Assembly (NCBI GenBank): GCA_041674345.1
Contig: JBAYVY010000020.1
Location: forward strand, 1-19,764
From: JBAYVY01 sp041674345
GTDB taxonomy: Bacteria > Planctomycetota > Phycisphaerae > Phycisphaerales > Zrk34
Direction of reading: 5' to 3'
Length of the DNA: 19,764 nucleotides
In this document: piece by piece, positions 7,663 through 13,623 of the stretch
How the letters are laid out: each line of letters starts with the position of its first letter
How positions within the stretch are numbered: position 1 is the first letter of the stretch
Made by a program: the position numbers and the translations under genes
Notes under the pieces: model-generated
The model's input: only the letters and a program-made list of their open reading frames with translations
What the model was told of the DNA's origin: nothing
Databases searched by the model: none

Positions 7663-8796
7663 ATGGGCAAGAAGCGGAAATATAATGACATGTCTGAAAA
7701 GAAGGCGGCGAACATCATCGCGCCGAAACTGGCGTATCAGCCGCCGAAACCGCGGAGATACAATCCGCCCATCGGATTGATCGGTTGCGGCGGGATCAGC
7801 GGCTCGCATCTGCCGGCCTACCGGGAAATGGGGCTGAACATCGTCGCGTTGTGCGACCTGATACCGGAACGGGCGGAATCGCGCCGAAAGGAGTTTTTCC
7901 CCGAAGCGCGGGTTTACACCGATTACAAGGAATTGCTCCAGCGCGATGACATTGAGGTGGTGGACATCGCCACGCACCCGCAGGACCGCGAATATCTGAT
8001 TCCCGCGGCGCTGAAGGCGCGCAAGCATGTGTTGAGCCAGAAGCCGTTCGTGCTGGACCTGGACAAGGGCGAGCGGTTCGCGGAACTGGCGGAGAAGATG
8101 GGTGTGACGCTGGCGGTGAATCAGAACGGGCGGTGGGCGCCGCACTGGTCGTGGGTGCGTCACGCGATCGGCAAGGGGTTGATCGGCGAGGTTTCAACGG
8201 TGCATCTGAACTGTCACTGGTCGCATGAATGGATCGCGGACACGCATTTCAACCGGGTTCACCACATCGTGTTTTACGACTACGGGATTCACTGGTTCGA
8301 TGCGTTGGCGTCGTTCATGCAGGGTCGAAAATCGGGGCGTGTGATCGCCAATCTGGGTTATGCGAAAGGGCAGCGCGCCAAGCCGCCGCTGCTGGGGCAG
8401 GCGTTGATCGAGTTTGACACAGGTCACGCGAGTCTGGTTTTCGACGGCGCAACGAAATTCGGAGCGAAGGATGACGGATTCATTTTGGGGAACAAGGGAA
8501 CATTGCGTTATGACGGGCCGGGCCTGACCGATCATGTGGTGGAGTTGATGACGGCGCGGGGCCGGGCTGTTCCCGAACTGACCGGGCAATGGTTCCGGCA
8601 GGGCTTCATGGGCAGCATGGGTGAATTGCTGAGCGCGATCGAGCAGAAGCGGATGCCTGTGAACAATCCGCTGGACAATCTGCGGGGCTTGTCGATTTGT
8701 TTCGCGGCGGTGGTGAGCAGCGAAACGGGCAAGCCGCAGATCGCCGGGAAAGTTCGCAAAGCGCCGCTGAAGACCTGCATGGTGGCGGCGAAGTAG
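7663..8796 (+). CDS. Gfo/Idh/MocA-family oxidoreductase (second copy)
   Basis: The 377 residues include a basic leader of about 40 residues (MGKKRKYNDMSEKKAANI), then the Rossmann site IGLIGCGGISGSHLPAYREM and VALCDLIPERAESRR. The family lysine motif is present as SQKPFVLD, a Gln replacing the more usual Glu of EKP; the catalytic lysine is kept. The C-terminal domain includes HIVFYDYGIHWFDALASFM, with histidines where this family binds substrate. The ATG at 7663 is supported by AAGGA (7650-7654) 8 bases upstream. A leader with no signal-peptide core suggests a cytoplasmic enzyme. It is the last gene of the operon and ends 15 bases from a convergent gene. It is clearly divergent in sequence from the preceding paralogue. 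Confidence 0.88.
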   Translation: MGKKRKYNDMSEKKAANIIAPKLAYQPPKPRRYNPPIGLIGCGGISGSHLPAYREMGLNIVALCDLIPERAESRRKEFFPEARVYTDYKELLQRDDIEVVDIATHPQDREYLIPAALKARKHVLSQKPFVLDLDKGERFAELAEKMGVTLAVNQNGRWAPHWSWVRHAIGKGLIGEVSTVHLNCHWSHEWIADTHFNRVHHIVFYDYGIHWFDALASFMQGRKSGRVIANLGYAKGQRAKPPLLGQALIEFDTGHASLVFDGATKFGAKDDGFILGNKGTLRYDGPGLTDHVVELMTARGRAVPELTGQWFRQGFMGSMGELLSAIEQKRMPVNNPLDNLRGLSICFAAVVSSETGKPQIAGKVRKAPLKTCMVAAK

Positions 8797-8811
8797 CGGC
8801 CGCGCGTTTGT

Positions 8812-9747
8812 TTATGTGTATGTGAGCTGCGCCGTCGCCGCACAATCGCGGTCGCTGGTGACGCGGAGCCAGTGCGCGGAATAACCTGTCGGGAAAACAT
8901 GCTGACCGTAACCATCGGGCGGGACTGTGACCGTCAGATACTTCACCCATTTGCCGCAGCCCATGAAGTCGGCTTCGATGGTGAGCGTGACCGGCGTGTC
9001 GGCCTGATGGGTCAGGTGGATGCACTTGTGTTCAAAGCCGGTCATCAGGTACGGATCGCTGGACACGTTGGCTTTGACCGGTTCGTCCCACCAGGGGCCG
9101 CCCCATGCCTTGGGTTTGCCGAACCAGAGGCCCGACTGCGGCTCAGCGGTGGTGGGGCTTAATCCATGCGAGGGCGATGCGTTGTCGGCGCCCATGACGA
9201 ACATGCCGCGCCATGTGCAGAAATCGCCGAGCATCCAGAGGTGCGTGGAGATCGGGCGTACAGCCCAGACGTGATTGCCGTAGGCCCAGGGCGACAGTTC
9301 GTAGAACATGCCGTGATGGTCCATGATGAATCGTTCGTGTTCGGTCTCGCGGATGCGGGGCCACTCTGTCTGCCACTTGTGATCGAAACAGTGCGACGCC
9401 TTGGGCAGACGATAAGTGCGCCAGGTTTTGTCGGCATCGGTGAAAACTTTCATGATGGCCGAGGCCTGATCCCATCCGGTGGCGAAGAGGGTTCCGCCGA
9501 ATTCGTGACGACCGGCGATGCACGTGAAGGGCTTGCGTTCGAGGATTCGCCAGCCGCCCGCCGCGGTGTATTCGGTGAGACGTCCCTGGGCGCGTTCGCG
9601 TTTCCAGTCCGGTTCGTGATATTCGTTGCTACACACGATCAGTCGATCAAAACAGCAATAGCAATCCTTGAAGTGGACCCGGCCTTCGCCATCGGTGTCG
9701 AGCAATTGCTGCAAATCGAAGGCGAGTTTGCATTCGAGGGTATGCAC
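8812..9747 (-). CDS. Hypothetical protein, probably N-terminally shortened
   Basis: The 311-residue protein starts at a GTG (9747); an in-frame TAA lies 5 codons upstream, and the nearest ATG (9749) is out of frame. I do not recognise a named family. It is rich in Trp, His and Cys (FKDCYCCFDRLIVCSNEYHE, FGGTLFATGWDQASAIMKVF, HGMFYELSPWAYGNHVWAV) in short repeating strands that suggest a beta-propeller or sandwich. A C-terminal beta domain ends LRVTSDRDCAATAQLTYT. The first residues (HTLECKLAFDLQQLL) read like the middle of a domain, and no signal peptide is present, so an N-terminal part may be lost. GAGGAG (about 9770-9775), overlapping the stop of the upstream IclR-like remnant, is the only Shine-Dalgarno nearby and is 22 bases off. 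It is convergent with the sugar operon. Confidence 0.7.
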   Translation of the reverse strand: MHTLECKLAFDLQQLLDTDGEGRVHFKDCYCCFDRLIVCSNEYHEPDWKRERAQGRLTEYTAAGGWRILERKPFTCIAGRHEFGGTLFATGWDQASAIMKVFTDADKTWRTYRLPKASHCFDHKWQTEWPRIRETEHERFIMDHHGMFYELSPWAYGNHVWAVRPISTHLWMLGDFCTWRGMFVMGADNASPSHGLSPTTAEPQSGLWFGKPKAWGGPWWDEPVKANVSSDPYLMTGFEHKCIHLTHQADTPVTLTIEADFMGCGKWVKYLTVTVPPDGYGQHVFPTGYSAHWLRVTSDRDCAATAQLTYT

Positions 9748-9772
9748 ATTCAGCTCGAATTATGAAATCTCC

Positions 9773-10018
9773 TCAAGGATTGATGATCGCGTGAACGGTT
9801 CGTCGAAGGTCGGCGACGAGGGGGGCGATGCGTTTTTCGGGGATATTGCCGGACAGGGCGACGGCGGAGCCGCCGTCGTCGAGCAGGACGACGCCGAGGG
9901 AGTGATGATGCGTGTTGTCGGAAGGGGCGACCCATGCGTAGCCGGACTGTCGCGTTTGTTTGAGCAGATGGCGGTGTGCAAACCCGAATTCGGGATAAGT
10001 GAATATCCTGAAAAAAAG
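9773..10018 (-). pseudogene. C-terminal remnant of an IclR-type regulator (no start codon)
   Basis: The minus strand is open for 81 codons between in-frame stops at 10019-10021 and 9773-9775, with no ATG, GTG or TTG at its head. The peptide includes FAHRHLLKQTRQSGYAWV, then HSLGVVLLDDGGSAVALSGN and EKRIAPLVADLRRTVHAI. The pattern of a 'GYA' turn, a strand pair ending VALSG and a terminal helix fits the end of the IclR effector domain. The DNA-binding half is missing: the segment is cut just after a run of seven A (10011-10017) and the start of the inverted-repeat element at 10021. A shadow frame is less likely because composition and helix pattern are protein-like. The family call is moderate. 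Confidence 0.45.
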
Positions 10019-10049
10019 TCACCCAAGCCGGCCTGCGATTTGGGGGTCC

Positions 10050-10088
10050 GTCGATTACTTTGTTTTCAGTGAAAACAAAGTAATCGAC
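10050..10088. repeat. 39-bp perfect palindrome (19-bp arms, 1-base centre)
   Basis: GTCGATTACTTTGTTTTCA is followed by one G and then its exact reverse complement. It is AT-rich in a GC-rich setting and lies between the GH130 stop and the IclR-like remnant. No T-run follows on either strand, so an ordinary intrinsic terminator is not supported. It could be a cruciform, a transcript-end hairpin or the core of a small mobile repeat. Confidence 0.8.
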
Positions 10089-10188
10089 ATCGACGTTTTA
10101 TTCGGCAAATACCGGTGAAAATTGTGCATTTGGCCGGGCGGAGAGCGCCGGCTGGAGCAATGGGCGTGGATGTTCTTCGCCGCAGAAC

Positions 10189-10210
10189 CCGGGGCGGCGT
10201 TCGCCCCCGG
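10189..10210 (-). repeat. G-rich hairpin of the TTCCGGGGGCGA repeat family
   Basis: On the minus strand TTCCGGGGGCGA is followed by a 5-base loop and the pairing arm CGCCCCGG (8 bp with one bulged base). It stands 40-60 bases after the GH130 stop codon and could help end that transcript. The arm shares 12 bases with the hairpin at 15292-15325, so the two look like copies of one repeat. Confidence 0.5.
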
Positions 10211-10252
10211 AAAAGACCCGCTCTGCCCCGGCTTGGGTGGGATGACGCCGGA

Positions 10253-11236
10253 TCAATGCGCGTTGCGTTTGATGAAGTCGATCAGCGGTTGCATTTGTGT
10301 GAAGGCGAGGCAGACGACGGTATCGGCTCCGCCGTAGTAGATGGCGATGCGGCCGGTCGGTTCGTCGTACAGCGCGGCGCACGGGAAGGCGACGTTCGGC
10401 ACATCGCCGACGCATTCGTACTGGGCTTGGGGGGAGAGCAGGTAGGGTTTGCAGCGGTGTTTGACCTTCCAGGGTTCATCACGGTCGAGGATGGCGGCCC
10501 CCATGCTGTACACGAAGCCGTTGCAACTGGTCAGCACGCCGTGGTAGATCATCAGCCAGCCGTCGTCGATTTCGATGGGGATGGGGCCTGCGCCGATTTT
10601 GGTGGATTCCCAGCCGCAGGCGCCGCCGGCTTTCATGACGAGGCGGTGTTTGCCCCAATAGGTCAGGTCGGGGCTTTGGCTGATGTAGATGTTTCCGAAG
10701 GGGGTGTGTCCCATATCGCTGGGGCGGGAGAGCATGACGTAGTTGCCGTTGATTTTGCGTGGGAACATGACGCCGTTGCGGTTGGCGGGGAGGAAGGCGT
10801 TTTCGAGTTGGGTGTAGGTTTTGAAGTCTTGGGTCCAAGCCATGCCGATGGTGGGCGCGCCGCTCAGTCCGTTGCACCAGGTGACGAGATAGCGGTCGTC
10901 GATGAGGCAAACGCGGGGGTCGTAGCCGTACTCGAAAGGCGATTGATCGGCGACTTCGCCGTGGAAGCGGATGGGGGTCGGGTCGATGTTCCAGCGGACG
11001 CCGTCGTCGCTGAAGCCGGTGTGGAGCAATTGGCGGCGGGTGCGGTCGTCGCAGCGGAAGACGCCGGCGAATTTACCGTTGAAGGGGACGACGGCGCTGT
11101 TGAAGATGCTGTTGACGCCGGGCACGTGATCGCGGGTGATGATGGGATTTTTCGCCGAGCGCCAGATGACATCGGCGCAACCGGCGGGTCGATCTTCCCA
11201 GGGAATGTTGGGTGTTTTGCAAACGGGTCGCGTCAT
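10253..11236 (-). CDS. GH130-family glycoside phosphorylase/hydrolase
   Basis: The 327 residues form the five-bladed propeller of GH130 (PF04041), whose members phosphorolyse or hydrolyse beta-mannosidic linkages. Family segments seen are NPIITRDHVPGVNSIFNSAV with FNGKFAGVFRCDDR, YGYDPRVCLIDDRYLVTWC (the conserved EDPR-like strand), FPRKINGNYVMLSRPSD, GWESTKIGAGPIPIEIDDGW, WLMIYHGVL and the closing IAIYYGGADTVVCLAFT. There is no signal peptide, so it is cytoplasmic and would act on imported mannose-containing oligosaccharides. The ATG at 11236 (starting MTRPVCKTPNIPW) is chosen because AGGAG lies 9 bases upstream; a longer reading adds only a low-quality leader. It lies 102 bases after the cytidylate-kinase-like gene on the same strand. 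Subfamily and linkage were not determined. Confidence 0.88.
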   Translation of the reverse strand: MTRPVCKTPNIPWEDRPAGCADVIWRSAKNPIITRDHVPGVNSIFNSAVVPFNGKFAGVFRCDDRTRRQLLHTGFSDDGVRWNIDPTPIRFHGEVADQSPFEYGYDPRVCLIDDRYLVTWCNGLSGAPTIGMAWTQDFKTYTQLENAFLPANRNGVMFPRKINGNYVMLSRPSDMGHTPFGNIYISQSPDLTYWGKHRLVMKAGGACGWESTKIGAGPIPIEIDDGWLMIYHGVLTSCNGFVYSMGAAILDRDEPWKVKHRCKPYLLSPQAQYECVGDVPNVAFPCAALYDEPTGRIAIYYGGADTVVCLAFTQMQPLIDFIKRNAH

Positions 11237-11338
11237 GGCTCGGTTCTCCTGTGCGGTACGTGGAATCGGGGACACAGATGATACCGAAAGCCGAGATGCC
11301 ATGCGAGATCGGAAGTCGGGCGCGGCGTTGCGAACCGT

Positions 11339-12073
11339 TCACGTGACGTGACACTGGCGATGCTGGACCAGTTGCGTGATCGTCGCCACCTGGATTTCCA
11401 GCGGTACGGCGGCGCTGTTGATGGTCAGCGTAAACAGTTCGCAGGAATCGGCGGCGTCGGGTTGACGGCGCCAGAACCGCGTGTAGAACGCCCGGCGTTT
11501 ATCGTCGGCATCGTGCAGCAATCGTTCGGCCTGGTTGCGATCCACGTTTTCGGCCTGCATGAGCCGGCGGATGCGGAACTCCTTCGGCGCGACGAAGCGG
11601 ATATGGATGCCGCCGGGCATGTCCTGTGTGCAGAACGCCCCGCCGCGACCGACGAGCACCGCGCGTCCGGCGCGGGCCAGCGTGCGCAGGGTGGCCACGA
11701 CTTTGGCATACACCACTTCATCGGGCGGGCGCGGCTGATCGGCGCGCAGGCCTTCGAGGATGTCTTCGAGGATGGAGTGGGGATGTTCCTGCAACGATTG
11801 GATGAGCGACACGGACAAGCCGTGATCGTGGGCGACCTCTTCGATCAATTCGCGGTCGTAGCACTGCCAGGGCGGATTGGGCTGGTGGATGTTGAGTTGC
11901 CGGAGCAGTTGATCGAGCATCGCCGGATGCAGGGCGGCATGGGCGCGGCTGATGGTGATGAACGGCGGAGCGGGGGCCGAGGAAGCGTCGGTCGTCCGCG
12001 GGCTGGTCAGGGAACCGCGAATGGCGGCAAGGACGGATCGCCCGACGGGCGGGGCGGAAGTGTGAACGGCCAT
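11339..12073 (-). CDS. Cytidylate-kinase-like family protein
   Basis: The 244-residue protein resembles the cytidylate kinase-like family (PF13189). After a Pro/Ala-rich leader of about 35 residues comes the strand FITISR, then WQCYDRELIEEVAHDHGLS, a helical middle, LVGRGGAFCTQDMPGGIHIRFVAP and an arginine-rich lid-like helix (FRIRRLMQAENVDRNQAERL). In the family the first strand normally leads into a glycine-rich phosphate loop (REYGSGG type); here it reads RAHAALHP with no glycines, so nucleotide binding may be weakened or lost. AGGAGG stands 6 bases before the ATG at 12073. It is between the response regulator and GH130 genes; no functional link is evident. Confidence 0.75.
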   Translation of the reverse strand: MAVHTSAPPVGRSVLAAIRGSLTSPRTTDASSAPAPPFITISRAHAALHPAMLDQLLRQLNIHQPNPPWQCYDRELIEEVAHDHGLSVSLIQSLQEHPHSILEDILEGLRADQPRPPDEVVYAKVVATLRTLARAGRAVLVGRGGAFCTQDMPGGIHIRFVAPKEFRIRRLMQAENVDRNQAERLLHDADDKRRAFYTRFWRRQPDAADSCELFTLTINSAAVPLEIQVATITQLVQHRQCHVT

Positions 12074-12099
12074 GAGTCACCTCCTGACCTGCACAATTC

Positions 12100-12105
12100 A
12101 TTGTA
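12100..12105 (-). promoter_or_regulatory. Putative -10 box of the cytidylate-kinase-like gene
   Basis: Minus-strand TACAAT (5 of 6 to TATAAT) lies 26 bases before the ATG at 12073, leaving a short leader that contains the AGGAGG ribosome site. The -35 region falls in the adjoining inverted repeat and is weak. Confidence 0.4.
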
Positions 12106-12119
12106 GGCCGGGGAAGGGG

Positions 12120-12372
12120 GATTTTCGATGGGTGATGGGTGATTTGTGATTTGGCCCTGATAACAGGCACTGCCAACAGACCGTTTCAAAACGGCTTTTA
12201 TCACAGAGATCGCAAAGCCACAAAGGGAAGCCGGGGGGGATTGAAACTCAAACAAAAATGGAATCGCTCCTCTTTGTATCTTCGCGCCCTTTGTGACAAG
12301 TATTGAAACAGTCTGTCAGCCGCCAGCGGCGGTGCGCGAAACACAAATCGAAAATCACAAATCGAAAATTCC
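12120..12372. repeat. Three-layer imperfect inverted repeat (about 250 bp hairpin element)
   Basis: This space between two minus-strand genes folds on itself in three nested layers. The outer arms are 12120-12155 and 12338-12372 (ATTTTCGAT and GATTTGTG blocks). The middle arms are 12172-12189 and 12303-12320, 15 of 18 positions pairing (TTGAAAC.GTCTGT..GC). The inner arms are 12199-12231 and 12266-12298 (T.TCACA.AG..CGC.AAG pattern, then ACAAAG). The CACAGAG/ACAAAG inner arms resemble intergenic repeats I have seen in planctomycete and other genomes. No open frame is present. It ends next to the response regulator's stop codon and could form its transcript end. It looks like an old MITE or a structured intergenic repeat. 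Confidence 0.7.
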
Positions 12373-13050
12373 TCAGATGCCTTCGCCGTCGATGCCGATA
12401 CGGATGGCCTGGTGGACGAGTTGGGCAAGTGAGTCGGCTTCCATTTTCCGCATGACGTTGGCGCGGTGAACTTCGACGGTTTTGATGCTGACGTCGAGTT
12501 CGTCGGCGATTTGCTTGTTGGCTTTGCCGGCGACGACCAGTCGCATGACCTGCGATTCGCGGGGGGTGAGCATGGCCAGGCGTTGTCGCGTCAGTTGGCA
12601 CAGGTGGCGGGAGGAGCCGGTCTGTTGATCGTGTTCGAGCGCCTGGCGCACGCGGGCCAGCAGTTGCTCGACGGAAACGGGTTTGGCGATGAAATCCCAC
12701 GCGCCTTGGCGCATGGCGGTGACGGCGGTGTCCACGTCGGCCTGGCTGTGCAAGACGATGATCGGCAGGCCCTGTTGGAAACAGGGCGCGTGCAGGGGCG
12801 GGAGGCGAAGCGAATCCCGGCCGTTCCAGTCGATCACCGCACAGGCCGGCTGCGTGCGATCCGATTGTGCCGGCAACTGATCGGCCAGGTCAACGGCGGC
12901 GGCGGTCAAGCCCGCGTCCGCCAGTGTGGACAAATGCGACCGCGCCGCCTGCGGGTCATCCGATATGACATAAACTGTTGCGACCTTCTCCAAAATCGGC
13001 CCCCTGCCACATACCTCCGCCACGGTCGCCTCATCGGACGACGATGACAA
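12373..13050 (-). CDS. Orphan response regulator, receiver plus LuxR-type HTH (FixJ/NarL like)
   Basis: The 225-residue two-domain protein has a receiver and a C-terminal LuxR helix-turn-helix. The receiver has the acidic pair in VISDDP, the likely phosphoacceptor Asp in CAVIDWNGRD and the conserved Lys in WDFIAKPVS. The switch Thr/Ser position reads His (IVLHSQAD), which is unusual. The DNA-binding part is classical: LTPRESQVMRLVVAGKANKQ, then IADELDVSIKTVEVHRANVM. No histidine kinase is in the window. The start is uncertain: the frame opens at TTG 13050, GTG 13023 is possible, and TTG 12993 (beginning MEKVATVYVISDD) has an AGGGGG 6 bases upstream and gives the usual receiver N-terminus. Targets are unknown. 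Confidence 0.87.
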   Translation of the reverse strand: MSSSSDEATVAEVCGRGPILEKVATVYVISDDPQAARSHLSTLADAGLTAAAVDLADQLPAQSDRTQPACAVIDWNGRDSLRLPPLHAPCFQQGLPIIVLHSQADVDTAVTAMRQGAWDFIAKPVSVEQLLARVRQALEHDQQTGSSRHLCQLTRQRLAMLTPRESQVMRLVVAGKANKQIADELDVSIKTVEVHRANVMRKMEADSLAQLVHQAIRIGIDGEGI

Positions 13051-13063
13051 AGGGAACCCTGGT

Positions 13064-13080
13064 TTTTGTTTGAAACAAAA
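13064..13080. promoter_or_regulatory. 17-bp AT-rich palindrome upstream of the response regulator
   Basis: TTTTGTTT-G-AAACAAAA is a perfect palindrome between a possible promoter (13101-13130) and the response regulator start. It could be an autoregulatory site or a leader hairpin. A second short dyad, AGGGAACCCT, adjoins at 13051-13060. Confidence 0.4.
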
Positions 13081-13100
13081 CGCACCTTCCGACCGACGGT

Positions 13101-13130
13101 ATGATATGCAAGCGACGGGCCGGCGGGCAA
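13101..13130 (-). promoter_or_regulatory. Putative promoter of the response regulator
   Basis: On the minus strand TTGCCC (13125-13130) and TATCAT (13101-13106) are separated by 18 bp. This would put the start about 45-100 bases before the possible start codons, with the AT palindrome in the leader. Confidence 0.35.
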
Positions 13131-13164
13131 GCCGGGCCTGATGGATATTTGCGACGCGGAAAAC

Positions 13165-13623
13165 TCAGCGGCAATCCACCAGCGGCGACATCCGTTGCAC
13201 CCCCACCGCGCCGATGCCCGGCACGCGCATCAAATCCTCCGGTTTCTCGAATGGACGAATCTCCCGCTGCCTGATGATCTGTTGCGCCAGCTTCGGGCCG
13301 ACCCCCGGCAACAACGTCAGCGTCGCCGCGTCCGCGTGGTTCACATCCACCCGCATCGTCAACGCGACCGTCTCTTTCGCCGCTCCGCCCCGCCCCCGCC
13401 CCCGAAATTGTCCGGCATCATCCTCCCCCCGTGCCGCCCGTTGCGCCAACCCGACCGCCGCCGCGAGCCACAGTATCACCATCAGCGTCGCCGGCAGCAT
13501 CCACCCCCGCCCCCGGAATCGTTCCCGGCCTTGGCCATCGGGTGCCGCGGTTGCTTCACGCATTGCTGTTGGTGCCGGCGCTGAAGCCGACGGGGCGCGC
13601 GTTGGCTGGGGTGTTGCCCGCAT
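13165..13623 (-). CDS. ComEA-like helix-hairpin-helix protein, membrane anchored
   Basis: The 152-residue protein has a disordered basic N-terminus, one membrane segment (WMLPATLMVILWLAAAVGLA, about 41-60), a Gly/Arg-rich linker and a C-terminal helix-hairpin-helix pair: VDVNHADAATLTLLPGVGPK, then LAQQIIRQREIRPFEKPEDL and RVPGIGAVGVQRM. This is the ComEA DNA-binding domain; in competent bacteria ComEA binds incoming DNA outside the cytoplasmic membrane, but no other competence gene is seen here. The ATG at 13623 has AGGA 6 bases upstream and overlaps the GH10-like gene by 68 bases; an internal ATG at 13563 would overlap by 8. Two G-rich repeat copies (13510-13518 and about 13385-13407) encode FRGRG segments flanking the membrane helix. 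Confidence 0.8.
   Translation of the reverse strand: MRATPQPTRAPSASAPAPTAMREATAAPDGQGRERFRGRGWMLPATLMVILWLAAAVGLAQRAARGEDDAGQFRGRGRGGAAKETVALTMRVDVNHADAATLTLLPGVGPKLAQQIIRQREIRPFEKPEDLMRVPGIGAVGVQRMSPLVDCR

Larger units (their letters stand above)
10021..10238. repeat. Possible 218-bp element bounded by 11-bp inverted repeats
   Basis: ACCCAAGCCGG (10021-10031) and CCGGCTTGGGT (10228-10238) are exact reverse complements. If a 5-base gap is allowed, the pairing continues into GTCA on both outer sides. The enclosed segment holds no gene but contains a 39-bp palindrome and a G-rich hairpin. The layout resembles a small non-autonomous element (MITE). No target duplication was found, so it could be chance. 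Confidence 0.35.

Noticed and set aside
10115..11281. 388-codon plus-strand frame opposite GH130
   Set aside because: It is the Gly/Val/Asp-rich antisense of a clear GH130 gene and has no start context.
12181..12194. CCGTTTCAAAACGG hairpin as an intrinsic terminator
   Set aside because: Only four T follow, the stem is short, and the sequence is better explained as part of the nested inverted repeat.
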